From Ecdyonurus torrentis (Eukaryota > Arthropoda > Insecta > Ephemeroptera > Heptageniidae): a DNA stretch of 64,000 bases. Under the pieces are notes generated by a model. The model was not told the DNA's origin. It did not search any database and was given only the letters and a program-made list of their open reading frames with translations. Numbering within the stretch: the stretch's first letter is position 1; every line of letters begins with the position of its first letter. Positions 24,401 to 52,179 of the stretch are shown here, one piece after another. The stretch is from NCBI GenBank assembly GCA_949318235.1, contig OX439131.1, positions 11,924,625-11,988,624 on the forward strand, read 5' to 3'. The translations under genes were made by a program, and so were the position numbers.

Positions 24401-27400
24401 GCAACACTGGTAAGCTTGTTCTGCTTTTCTTGTTCAATGAGATATGCAAAATCTGCGCTCTGAAAATAAACATAAATTATCAAATGCCAACACACAATCA
24501 AGAATACAATGCACTATGTTATAGGAAACTTACCTTTCTGAGTGAGGGAGTGCACATGCCACATGAGCAGTTACCATGATACTTGGTCATCTCACAGTTC
24601 ACTTCATCGCTGGTGCTTGATGCTGATGTAGACGTGTTTGCTGATGATTGAGCGATCCATGGGAAATATGGTTGAGAGCACACTGGTGATTGTACAGGAG
24701 TGGAGTTCAGTGGAGAGGAGCTCAGAGGCTTACATAGTGGAGAGGAACTCTCTGATGAGCACAATGGAGGAGAGCTCCATGCAGCATGCAGTGGAGAGGA
24801 GCTTATCGGTGAACCTAGTGGAGAAGAGCTCAAAGGCTTAGATAGTGGAGAGGAGCTCTCTGATAATGGAGATGAGTTCCATGGAGCATGCAATGGAGAG
24901 GAGCTTACTGGTGAACATGGTGGAGAAGAGCTCCATAATGTTTGTCGTGGTGGTGAGGAGCTAACTGGTGAAGTAAGTGGTGAGCTTATTGGGGAAGAAA
25001 ATGAATTGGAAGTTGAAGGAGAAGGTACAAAATTTGTGTGATAATTTGGGGGTGATGAAGTGGAAGGACTTGTAAGTGGACTGGACAGTAGGGGGCTTGA
25101 TGGTTCAGGCGATGATACTGATTCTGAAGATGATGAAGAGCACGTGGCATACAAGCTGTCATACTTGTTTCTGTTACTCTTACCATCCAAGTCTCTTATA
25201 GCAATTGCTGGCTCCGATACAGCTTGGAGCTTTACAGCAGCCTTTTCCTGAGTGGATTCTGATGGCAGCAAAGCTCTGGCTTCTTTCACAACTGAAAGAG
25301 CTTGGTTCAAAGCTGATGGACTGTCTGTCCCAGCCAAACGTTGACTGCAATCCTTCAGCAAAGTTTCAATATGATTAATCATATCTTCACCAATTGCACG
25401 TCCAACTGTCAATAGAACATTTAATTTATAACACATATATCATAAGGCATATGTATGGTACTAATTGAGTTGTAGTTAGAATAAAAATCCAGTTAAGAGG
25501 ACACGTTACAAATATAAACTTACCAAATTTGCTTTTATGAGCAATAGCTCGCAATACTCTTTGCCAGCTGCCATCAATTTTTGAGCTCAAATTCCAAAAA
25601 GAGATGTTTGAGCATGAAAATCCAGGGTTTTCTTCTTTTGGCATGGCATAGTTTAACACCACAGCATCAGTAAGTGCATACAGCATGACTATTTGATCAG
25701 TGTCAGTACTGTCAACAGTTTTATAACAGCTGTAATTTGGACCTGGCAGGTTATCCTGGAATTAAAAGTAAGAAAACAAATTTAACTGTCATTATTGATC
25801 TATGCATTTTTGCCAAAGGAAGTAATCATGATTGATTAAAATCAAATTAAATACATACATACATATCATGACGCTATAAATCCCTTTCGGGGTAAGCCAA
25901 CAACACAGATGTTTTATCCTGACCCAGTGATAGACCTCCACAACTTCCTATCCTGACATACTTCACTTGCTTCCGCCAGTCTCATACCTTGTTTCATACA
26001 TTTCCTTTTGCATTTCATACTGCGTACATTCTTATTTTTCAAACATCTTCCAACCACCTCAGACCATGATGTTTTAGGCCTGCCTCTATCTCTCCTTCCA
26101 TCCACTCTACTATGAAATACCTGCTTTGCTATTCTTTCATCACCCATTCTCTCAACATGACCAAACCACTGTAATACACTGTTCTCATACTTCTCAGTCA
26201 CAGTTTCTTTTACTCCACATTTCTCCAACACCCAAGTATTCCTTACCCTATCTAATCTTGTTTTACCACACATACTTCTGAGAAAACTCATACCAACAGC
26301 ATTCACCCTACTCATATGCCTACTCTGACATACCCATGATTCAGACCCATATAAGATAGTTGGGAGTAAGACAGAATTGTACACTGTAAGTTTTGCTTTG
26401 TTTGATAAAGCATCACTCTTGGCCAATCCTGCCATGCTGCCAACTACTTTCCTACCTGCCGCCACTCTCCTCTCAATCTCCCCATCTATACTTCCATTCA
26501 AATTAAATAATTGGCCTCAACTATGTTTATAGAATTTTATTCAGGAGATGTGATTTTTTTTATAGAATTTTATTCAGGAGATGCGATTTTTTTTTATTAT
26601 TTTTTTAAAGTTTTTATTAACACATCTGCCCATAATTGAGTCAGTTAGGCAAACTGTAGTCGCGTACTATATTCAAAATTAAGGGTCCTTTAGAGGCGGT
26701 TACAGGGGGGGGGGGGGGGCGATTGCCCCTCCAAAAACCAGTAAAAATACATATTACAGGCATTACCCCCCACCCCCCCCCCAATATTAACATTGCAGTA
26801 TAGGGAATCTCCCCCTCCAAAATTTTGGGCTGGATAACCACCCCTGGGTCCCTTAACTCTTCCTGCATCAGCTGTGAATGGTTAGGGCACTTGAATGATA
26901 GCCCGATTATTACCGTGAATTACATTATCGAGAAATTAAGAAAAATAAACCATTGCGTTTAGGCATGATGAATTTGAAGGGAAGGGGGGAAGCAAGGACT
27001 TCATTATGTACCATAGGGAAGCAAGTCCCATGTAGTTTGTTGAAAATCTTGCTATAGCGCCAATAAAAAAAAAAAAAAAAAAGTACATAGCTTTTGGCAG
27101 TAAACTGCAAAAGAAAACGGAGTGTACACTTCTCCCAATACTAGTTCGAGTGGATACGGTGTAATTAACAATGTAAAGTCAACTGTGATTGGCTCTCTGA
27201 TTGGTTTAGCACCGCAGATGCAGCTTTTAGCTTTTGGCGGGAACGACCTTGTTTTGGCCAGAGTGTATTATGCCTTCGTTAGTCCTTACAGACTCACAGT
27301 CAGAGAGAAACTATGAATGATGGCTATTGCTGGTGATTCACGGTTTATATTATATTATGTATGGATGGATGAGCTAGTAGGGAGAAAAGAGTGGAGTGGA

Positions 27401-29052
27401 TATTTGGGAGTGTAGAGGGGTTGTTGAATGGATGTGTTAACATATATTAAGGCCAGCATAGGTTGGTCTACTTCCTGGACTGTAAAATATATTGGTGTAT
27501 GCTAATTTCCCACTGTTGTAATATATATCGATCTTGTTGCGAACAAAAGGCCTATCTCGTTTTTTGTCAGTGGAAGCAAAAGGCGTATCTCGTATTTTGT
27601 CAGTGGAAGCAAAAGGCCTATCTCGAGCGCTATCGCCATAACGTTCGGGAACGAGATAGGCCTTTTGCTTCCACTGACAAAAAACGAGATAGGCCTTTTG
27701 TTCGCAATAAGATCGATATATATATATACGTGCTAGCAAGATGTTCAACGAACTATGGGACTCGGTATTCAAGGTGAATATATAGCAGCGTGGGAAATTC
27801 ACATCTATGTCGTCTCTATCGCGTCGAAACGGTTCTTCTGAAGTTATCACGAACGCGATGCGTTGCGCATCTACTACAGTAAACCCTATGTAGATGCACC
27901 ACGCATCAAGTTCGTGATAACTTCAGAAGAACCGTTTCGACGCGATAGAGACGATGTATTTCATTTAATATTGTTGCAACTTGGAGCACCATATTGTTAA
28001 AAATCATTATTTTATATAATATGTAAATAATAATTTTGCTGAGCAAAACGTTACAGCAAATGAATGAATACGGTAAGTGAATGCAGCTAGATCTTATATT
28101 TATAGAAATATACTTTGTGAAGACGGATGTGATAGACACTTTTTTACATTTGTTTTTAAGCTTAATAAAAAATAATACAGTATATATAATAAAAGTGACA
28201 GTATAATACTAAAGTACACTATAAGGACTTTATACATAATACATATGTACACATTAAGTCATGATGCATCTTCATTTTAGATTTTCCAAACTGTGAAACA
28301 TATTGCACACTAAAATTATGTGCACATATTGTACCGCAAGGAAATAAAAAACTTGCACAACTAGAGATTGAAATGCAAAACTAAAATTGCAAGTTATTCA
28401 TTTTTTCTTTTTAGATATTATGTACTATCATATGTGTATATGTATTACACATATCGGTATCATGATGAAAATAAGGTGTTCAATTATTTTAAGTTATCCA
28501 TCCATACATATTACAGACATATATACCTATACATATCGAGTAATACAACACAGTTCGACTTTAATTTACTACCTATTATACAAATTGTTTTAACATGTGT
28601 CTTAACAAAACAAAGAACTTGTACATATTAATACCCCACCCCATATCAAAGCATCTTTGTATCATACATATATATGTATGTACATATAACACCTCAAACC
28701 TCATGCATTGTACCGTGCAACTACTGGTGTGCTGGTGTGTATGGTACGCGATGCACACGGGCACGGTACTATCCACGTGGTGCGCCCGGAGATCTATAGT
28801 TGCATATGTTTAGTATGAATTGTGTTTTTTACTTGTAATTTAAGGTATATATAATTTAGAATATTGAATTCTATTAAATACGCATATACTAACCACCAAG
28901 AACATGCACTGCTTGTAGTTAAGCTGTCCAAATGAAGAAAGGAAATACAGAGGTTGTTTGCACGCTTCTTCGAGGCCCAACTTTTCAACCTCTTTACATA
29001 TTTCATCATTCACCACAATGGTGCGATCTTTTCGTGTTTTTTTATACGGCAT
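21408..29052 (-). CDS. Unknown 653-aa protein with Ser-Pro repeats and three Cys/His modules
   Basis: Nine minus-strand exons: 28894-29052, 25524-25755, 24534-25405, 24310-24459, 24172-24222, 24036-24104, 23796-23948, 23601-23712 and 21408-21571. All introns are GT-AG, phases agree and the total is 1962 nt with TGA. Residues 1-190 look globular (contains MLYALTDAVVLNYAMP and SFWNLSSKIDGSWQ). Residues 225-395 are low-complexity, built on SSPL/SPxSSSPL units with many SP dipeptides, possible proline-directed kinase sites. Three related modules follow: C401-x5-H-x2-C-x-C-x2-C, C444-x4-H-x2-C-x-C-x2-C, and H548-x3-C-x-C-x2-C (no leading Cys). Exons 4 and 5 both start with a version of ADxxxxIEQEKQN, so exons were duplicated within the gene. 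The tail ends in a basic stretch containing KIDAFSFMMKKAK. Not recognised. E2F-like promoter sites hint at a proliferation role, which is inference. Confidence 0.8.
21713..22199. mobile_element. AGCAAGGGCC-family element, copy 1
   Basis: Inverted-repeat ends CAGCAAGGGCCTTACCACAG and the complement near 22180-22199. The interior shares TTCTTTGATTGATAATGTCA with the copy at 46.3 kb, but also holds a C-rich block (21890-22010) that looks like an insertion. It lies in the last intron of the unknown 653-aa gene. Non-coding. Confidence 0.75.
22418..22702. mobile_element. Foldback element with internal CRE word
   Basis: Long imperfect inverted repeat: GTAATTTTATTTCATTTC...AGAGGACATTGTC against GACAATGTACTCTTTTAG...GAAATAAAATTAC, and inner arms TTTTTGAAAGTC / GGCAACTTTCAAAAA. 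TGACGTCA is at 22529-22536 in the left arm. It is followed at about 22741-22759 by a poly-C run. Confidence 0.65.
22931..23030. mobile_element. 100-bp hairpin element
   Basis: Ends TGTTCGTAAACCCTGTTCT and AGAACAGGGTTAACGAACA are inverted repeats of 19 bp with one mismatch. Non-coding. Confidence 0.6.
23051..23575. mobile_element. TTAA-flanked element (piggyBac-type target)
   Basis: Ends CCTCAGACCTGGAA and TTCCAGGTCTGAGG are flanked by TTAA at 23047-23050 and 23576-23579. TTAA duplication and CC/GG ends fit the piggyBac superfamily. 525 bp, no ORF. It stops only about 25 bp from exon 8 of the 653-aa gene. Confidence 0.75.
25855..26505 (-). pseudogene. 5'-truncated non-LTR retrotransposon (RTE-like), RT C-terminal part
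   Basis: An open frame (25914-26501, about 195 codons) encodes the region just after the reverse-transcriptase core: LLPTILYGSESWV, MSFLRSMCGKTRLDRVRN, VLQWFGHVERM and GRRDRGRPKTSW. These are typical of RTE/related non-LTR elements. The catalytic YADD core, endonuclease and 5' part are missing. After the stop the minus strand continues with a short 3' tail ending in a (TATG)n microsatellite, as in RTE elements. It lies in intron 1 of the 653-aa gene. Inactive. Confidence 0.85.
26526..26592. repeat. Tandem duplication of a ~38-bp unit
   Basis: TATAGAATTTTATTCAGGAG-type sequence plus a T run occurs twice in tandem next to the 5' truncation point of the retroposon. A G-run follows at about 26705-26720. 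Confidence 0.75.
27118..27228. repeat. Older dispersed repeat, copy 2 (empty site)
   Basis: Reverse complement of 18283-18354 joined to 20224-20283. Here the two parts are contiguous, so this copy records the state before the hAT-like insertion. The matching hairpin part follows at 27811-27953 after another inserted foldback. Confidence 0.7.
27501..27803. mobile_element. Complex foldback with repeated arm units
   Basis: The arms contain two to three direct copies of AAAAGGCSTATCTCG followed by a TTTTTGTCAGTGGAAGC-type word. The opposite arm (about 27650-27729) has the same units inverted. Outer arms GCTAATTTCCCAC and GTGGGAAATTCAC are more diverged. No coding capacity is likely; the long open frames are mirror images. 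Confidence 0.65.
27811..27953. repeat. Hairpin related to 18138-18282
   Basis: Arms CGTCTCTATCGCGTCGAAAC...GAAGTTATCACGAAC and complement. Loop contains GTAAACCCTATGTAGATGC. Arm layout and loop match the hairpin at 18.1 kb despite base differences, so both belong to one family. Confidence 0.7.
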
Positions 29053-29379
29053 AGTGATTAGTTTTGAATAGCAAATTAAAGAAAACGTTTATCTTGTTCA
29101 GTATTTGAGATTTTTACTTTCAAATCTTTCAATTAACAATTTATTCACAACACCACGCACTGTATGTATCTTCCTTCACCAAAATGACGCCGGATGTTGC
29201 CAGGCGCCAAAAATTGTGTTTTGTGTTGTTTTGTTTCCCGCGCTTTAATAATGTTTTTATTTCTACACCAATAAGAATAGAGTTTGCAAATGGTGCTTAG
29301 CCAATCAACCAGCGCAACTATTGACTGACACAGAAATTTAAAACCCTGCGGAGTCTGGTCCTGGACCGTTTAGATATCC
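29053..29379. promoter_or_regulatory. Promoter region with E2F-like sites and CCAAT boxes
   Basis: Upstream of the 653-aa gene lie GGCGCCAAAA at 29203-29212 and TTTCCCGCGC at 29234-29243, both good matches to E2F sites. CCAAT occurs at 29268-29272 and 29301-29305. This arrangement is typical of cell-cycle-regulated promoters in animals. A possible start exon on the plus strand follows, so the region may work in both directions. Confidence 0.55.
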
Positions 29380-29402
29380 ATGTCTTGGACCGCGTGGGAC
29401 TG
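29380..29402 (+). CDS. Candidate first coding exon of a divergent gene
   Basis: ATG at 29380 opens MSWTAWD and reaches a strong donor (GACTG then GTGAGT) after 23 nt. The stretch is GC-rich and lies 328 bp from the start codon of the minus-strand gene. No downstream exon is recognised, so it may equally be an untranslated exon. Confidence 0.3.
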
Positions 29403-31941
29403 GTGAGTGGTTCTCCTATACTTTAATTATAATTATTAAATTTAGTATATTTCTAGATATTTAGATAAAAAAAAAAAAAAAATTGGTCCATTATTTTCAT
29501 TCATTTATTATTTGTATATACCAGCATTATTTTCTATTCGATCATTTTGACATGAATATAATATAATATGTATGTATGCAAACAAAAGTGTCATCTGCCA
29601 AAAAATATTATTTAAATTAAACAAATTTATACATATATATTTAATATCTTTAGTATTTTATCATATAAATTAAGTGGTCTATCAAAAATAAAATTATAAT
29701 TATATACGTATATGTTTTTAAAATATTTTTTGGAACATTTATTCAATCCTTTATATTAGGTAGAGAATTTGAATAGTTAAGTATAAGTATTAAAACAAAA
29801 ACTGCCTTTTTTTTCATATGTCTTTTTATATTTTATAATTTTATAATGATGAAAGTACATATATAACACAAAACAATAATTAATAATACTAAAAGATCTA
29901 CAGATGAGCTTACAGTATAGCACATCTTTTACATAAAGTTGAGACGTCAAAAGTTAACTATAAGCCCTATATAGTTTGTTGTTTTTTAATTATTTTTTTA
30001 ATAATAATACTGAATAATATGAAATATATTTTGGAGGGTTTTTCAAATAAATTTAAATTATGATCAAGGGAATTTAAATTATTACACAAGTTACTGTACA
30101 CTTATATGCTTAAAATTGCAGTATATTTAATAATAATAAAATGCATATTATGATTTGATTAATGTTCTCAGATAAATACTTACACTGCAAATACTCCTTC
30201 CAAATACATCTGCGGAAGTTAAGAGTTTTTAATATATGTGAGCAAATTCTGAAATAATTTATGCACAAAAAATAAATAAATACAGTAAATAAAATAAAGT
30301 GCTATAATCTATATCAAACAGCCTAAGTAGACTACACAAAAGCATAAGGAATGATGAAAGCTTGAACTATTTACAGCGTATACGCAAACCTAATGTCAAT
30401 CAATTGGAGGCCAAAATCACAGTCACTTTTTTACTTCTTTTTTTCCTTTCATGCAATCACAAATTAATCATTTGCAGCAAGGAAAATTAATTTTAAAATG
30501 CCTCTTTACAAAAATTAGTGGAATCTATAAATTGAATTAACTATATCAATATACAATTTAATTTCAATTTATTCTTTTTTAATTTTCATCTACTTTTCTT
30601 GGATACCCAGAATAAATAAATAAATAAAGGCAGTTAATTTGTAGTTAAGGGGAAGGGGATGTGCAGATACAGCACACATATTTAAGCACTAATAGCCAAC
30701 CCTTTCAACTAATTTTTTAATCCACAGAAATTAAAAGTAGAGCAGACCACATTTCAAAAATATTGTCTTGAAAAAGTTAAAAATGGTGTTTATATAACCT
30801 TGTTATTTTATTTTTGGGATAATTGTCACAAAATAAAATGACAACTGGAACTAATGCTTTTTAAAGGAGAATTAGGAATGTGTATTTCTGGGGACAAATG
30901 GTTTATGTCGTTTATATATAAACACCATCTAAATTGCAATTATTTTATTTTAGAATGATTGCATTTTTTATTTCTGCTACCACTTTTTTGACAAAGTGTA
31001 AGTACAATTTTCAACCAATTTCCCTTGCCAATCAGTCGCATGGTGCATTCATCTCTATCATGGACGTTTCTTTGCTTTTCAGTCTTTGCAGTAATTTTCA
31101 TGGATCCTGACATAACAATATTCTACCATTTATGGATTAATATAATTTTTCCAGCTACTGCAATTAAGATAAATGAATCAATTCATAAAATTGACATTTT
31201 TACACCATGAAAATTATGCTGCTAAAATTTGTAAAGCAGACCAGCACATTCAAGTAGAGAATCTTCTACTTTTACATTTATTTTTCCTTCATATTTAAGT
31301 GACATTTATATCATTATATTACATAATGTAAGGTTACAGTGCTTGCATTTTAAGTATGTACTACATCTTATGATGGGAGCTCCATAACTTCAGGATGTAT
31401 TGTACAACATAGACCACTGTGAACTCTGCATGAGCCAAATCTTTCATTTTACACAGCCTTCTACCAGATTTGTATCTGGTAAGCCATTTTACACAATCAG
31501 TTTCATAATACAAGTCCTTATCAATTCCATATCTAGAATTTATTTATTTTATTATTATTATTTAATAGATTCACAGGCCTCTTTTTATATTTATACCAAT
31601 CCCACAATAATTTATGATACATATCATGATAAATTTTGCAGTGCTCAAAGTGCAGAAGCAAAAAAGAAGCTTTAATTCACAACCTTTATATAGTATAATT
31701 AGATTACACACAATGTGGGATAAGTAGCAAGATATACAATGGTGCTTTACAAAGATATGATGCTTTAGAGATAAAATTCAGCAATATATAAGTTCAGCTG
31801 AAAAGTTATATGATTTCAAAATATTAACTAAAAAATAGATTTTATAATGTGTGACCATAGGGTTTCATATATATGCTTTGAAAGAATTTGTATTTAAGGA
31901 TCTAGAGATTTCTAAAATACCCAATATGTGCAAGCAATATG

Positions 31942-31973
<32 letters not shown>

Positions 31974-33331
31974 CTAAAATGTTTTAAGGCAAAAAGCGCC
32001 ATTTTTTTTCTTTATGTCCTTTTTATAAAGTATTTTTAATTGATATTTTACCACTTCTAGGCACAACAGATATATTTTCTTAACTTTTGTTGAATATTTC
32101 TTTCTATGCTATGTTCTTTCTTAAACATAGCCACTCATTTTAAATCAAACAAATAATTATATATCAGGCCACAAAGTTTTGCTCTGCTTTTAAAATAATT
32201 GTATTACAATTTACAATCAACAACTTTCAAGCAAAAGGAAAACTTAAAATAACAAACTAAAACAATCATTATTTATTAACCTACACGACTATACATTCTA
32301 CATTCAACATTATACAATGACAAGCTATAACATCCAAGGATCTGAAAATCAACAAAGCACCTTAATTCGATGGTACTCCCAACCTTGAAAATATTTGGAT
32401 AGTATACAGACAGATACCTCACTTTACTTTTTAGCAAGTAAGAAATAAGTATCTGTAATAAATATCTAAATAATATATAAATATCTGAAATACAATTATA
32501 ACTCTGTTTTGTAAAATTGCACCGGCAAGCCAGAGAGAGGTAAATTTGGACAAATTCCAATTCAATTTGTGTCAAATTCTACAAACCAAGAGATTTAATG
32601 TTAAAATACTTGTTTTGTTAATTAGATACCAGATTTTTTGGGTGAAAATGATGATTACGCCTTCAAGTTTCACAGCTACGCTATTTGCTTTACCATCTAC
32701 TGTGAAATTATTAAAAATTGGTAATTCACGACTACAAGTTAAGAAATAAATTATTATACAGACTCACAGTAGATTATGATGCAGTCACAAGCACAATTTT
32801 CACCTAAAAATCTGATCTCTGTTGATGAGTGACTATGCACTTCACACAACGGAGAGTTTACTGCACACATTGTTTGTACCATTAAGATCTTCACTACCAC
32901 CAAGCTGTGATAATAAAGATTAAAAAGGCACCACTTGATGTTTTTACTATTGTTTTCTGTATTATCCCTAAATTAACATTATATATAGTCTTCTTAAATA
33001 AAATTTTATACAATATTTTATTTGTTATTTACACAGTTTGAAGTTTTTTTTTTTTTTTTCTTTCAGTGTATATGGTAGAGAAAATTGCTAAAATTCACCT
33101 AAATCTCTATATGGTAATTTGTATTTCATAGCAAGTAAAACTCTAAAAATTTCACTAATTTTTATTATAAAACACTTGGTGTCATTGCATGCACATTTTT
33201 ATATAATATTTTAAATATTAATCTATAATATATAGTTAGTATAATATATAAGCTTTTTACTTACACATGATAATGTGAATCAAAGGCCTTTTATTTTTAG
33301 CACACTTTATACCAAATTTTACTGTAATTGT
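29403..33331. other. Non-coding, AT-rich; no supported exon
   Basis: AT-rich DNA with poly-T runs (for example about 31946-31972 and 33048-33059). No open frame has convincing splice sites. Part may be intron of the candidate plus-strand gene. Confidence 0.35.
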
Positions 33332-33727
33332 TTAAAGGGGATAGTCAACGATGACTTTTTTTACGTGATCATTGTGTTATTAAACCTCCCAAAAACGCGA
33401 TCGCAGAATTTTAAATGTATTAACGTGCTGACGTGAGAGCAAAGCCATTACAGAGACCCCAAACCTACATCACAGCTAAACTTGCTATCACTCTAGTTTG
33501 GTGCAAGCGTGAGTTACTCTTATTTTTGCTCTCACTACTTGACGCAATATTTTACGTAAAATAAAATGTTGTTACAACTACATATATGTAGTAAAATAAT
33601 TTATGTAAAGATGTAACGACTTTTGCTATGAGCATGTTAATAATTACAATTTTGATATCATGTTTTTGGGAGGTTTCATAACATGATAATCACTATTAAA
33701 AAAAGCCATTGTTGACTACCCCTTTAA
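33332..33727. mobile_element. TTAA-flanked element with AAGGGG ends
   Basis: TTAA at both ends; inverted repeats AAGGGGATAGTCAACGATG and CATTGTTGACTACCCCTT, then AAAAAAGC/ACTTTTTTT. Internal arms CCTCCCAAAAACG and TTTTTGGGAGG are also inverted. About 390 bp, no ORF. Confidence 0.75.
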
Positions 33728-33995
33728 CAGTAAAGTTTTAATGGGGCACCCAAGAGATTAACAGGTATTATTTGAATAGACTTATAATTTTACAGAGAGG
33801 GGTTATAATTCACACTTATTCCAGTACCCTGTTTGGATTTAATATAGTGCCATTTAAAAATGTGTGCCACATTTTAAAATTATTTGTATGTATGGAACTA
33901 GTATCAGGTTTGTTTGTTGGGGGGGGGGGGAAGTGGAGAGAGGAGGAATGCAGATTCATTTAAGGGAGAGGGAGAGATCCATAGAGTGTACTTAC

Positions 33996-34201
33996 AAAGT
34001 GGGTTATATAATTTAAGACTTTCATAATGACAAATAACATGGCAGAGTATAAGTGGCATACTACAAAGTACAGTAGGTACTGCTTTGAAAGATAATTGAA
34101 CTGCATTGGTTTAAAAATGTTAATAAAGAAAATAATTAGATAAAGCAACAAATAACTCGCCACCATGCGATGTTCATAGCTAGGCAAGATCTTAACGGCA
34201 A
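33996..34201 (-). CDS. Possible internal exon with two hydrophobic segments
   Basis: On the minus strand TTTCTATTCCTCAG is a strong acceptor and GTAAGT a strong donor, with 68 open codons between and consistent phase. The peptide contains VAVKILPSYEHRMVAS and two hydrophobic stretches (YLLLYLIIFFINIF and FVVCHLYSAMLFVIM). AT-rich sequence favours such hydrophobic codons by chance, so this is weak. Confidence 0.25.
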
Positions 34202-34818
34202 CTGAGGAATAGAAACATGACAATATTAGTAATTAATAACCAATGTAAATGTTTGTATTAACTGTGCATCACATAGCTATGGACACCATAATGGTAAGTC
34301 CCTTGTAAGTTTTTCTTATTCTTTCCTGGATAATAAATACAGTTGGTATATGGCAAAAAGCAAATCAAATATTCCATCACTGATATGACCAACCAATATA
34401 AAAAATTGATAAAATATTTACTTACTCAAATTTATATACCATATATCATTACCATTCTCTGTGGGTCCTTTTTATATCATCAAATTTAGGAGATGGATAG
34501 AAATATCATAGATTTACAATATACAATTATAGTTTCTACACTTTGTTACTTTTTAAAAATTTAATACAATATTTCTTTAAAACTGCACAGTTTGCAACTT
34601 TAAAATAGTCATAAAACCTTGTCATCTACAACATTTGATCAATATTTATCTTACATGGTACTAATTGCTATTAACAACTCTATGATTGACATCATCTGTC
34701 ATGTTAAATACTCTGCATCTAAAAATGTTCTACAAATTGATCAAGATTAAACAAAGCACTTACCCACTAATTTATAATTCACAAACTTTTAGGTTAAGTC
34801 AAGTTAGCATATAAAGAA

Positions 34819-34838
34819 GGGGGGGGGGGGGGGGGGGA
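34819..34838. repeat. Poly-G run
   Basis: About 20 G in a row, one of several long G or C homopolymers in this AT-rich window. Others are near 17829, 20509, 22741, 26705, 33919, 36449 and 37160. Confidence 0.9.
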
Positions 34839-35940
34839 GCAACTTAATGTGATAAATTGAGGCAAAGTTTGTTCAGTAAAAAGTAGTGAATAAATACTTT
34901 CTGGGAAATCTCATTTAGGGGTGCCTATAATATATATATATTTTTTTAACAGTGCAAACTTTTTACAAATGGATATTTAAACCAACACATACATTACATA
35001 CAAAGTATAATTAACATTATGAAAAAGCGTCTACAAAGAACAATGTCATTTAAAATGGTCTATTGTCAAACTATTGTGCTTATAATGGATTTGAGCATAT
35101 ATTTATATGTAACATCATAATGCATATATATTGCAAGTAAAATACTGTAAATACTTATTAACCAAAAAGTTAATTGTATAATACTATTGATAAAATTGCT
35201 AACAACATAATAATTTCTATAAAACACTTTAAAATTTACATCTAAAATTTTGTTAAAAAAAGAGATAAACACTTATGAAAATAATAATAATTAAACACAA
35301 TCTTTAAAACAGATTGACTTTTAAATTTAAGTTTAGGAGCCTTTATAATAATTTTTTCTTTGTTCCTGCTCTTTTTTGAAATAAATAAATAAAATTGTTA
35401 TGCTTGTTTTTTTCTGGAGATTTTTGTTCACAGCATAAAACTGACACAAATAATTAAAAACCTTCTTGTATATAATAAGGGGGGATAAAATTTTGGAAGA
35501 CACAAGTGCATGGAATGTATTGATATATGAGTATCATGGTTTTCTTTTTTCTTTCTTCTTCTTTTTTCTTTTTTTACATACAGATCATAATATAATATTT
35601 TTCTAATAATAATCCTGATTTCTACAAGATATCACAAATAGTAGACTAGCAAAAATTATTTACTGATTTTGGTGTCACATACAAATTTTTCTTTGTTTAA
35701 TTACGTTGAACTAAGTTCATTGGTGTTGCCAGTTTGTATATTTGTTGTGTTTTCTGGGCGTTCCTCCTTAAAACAGGCAGTACACAAATAAATTACTAAT
35801 TTGGCATGAATATATACCGTTTCAAATTGACTGACGCAATCCATTAAAAAAGTAAAATTTAAACATTAAAAAAAAAAAAAAAAAAAAAAAAAATCTAAGT
35901 CCAATTACATAGTGTTCTTGAAAATGGCATTGCTATAAGT

Positions 35941-52179
<16,239 letters not shown>

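Noticed and set aside
24638..25251. Plus-strand open frames with Gly-Glu-Glu-Leu repeats
   Set aside because: They are the reverse-strand shadow of the Ser-Pro repeat exon of the 653-aa gene, whose splice phases are consistent on the minus strand.
27437..27850. Open frames over 100 codons on both strands
   Set aside because: They read through foldback arms and mirror each other; no protein family features.
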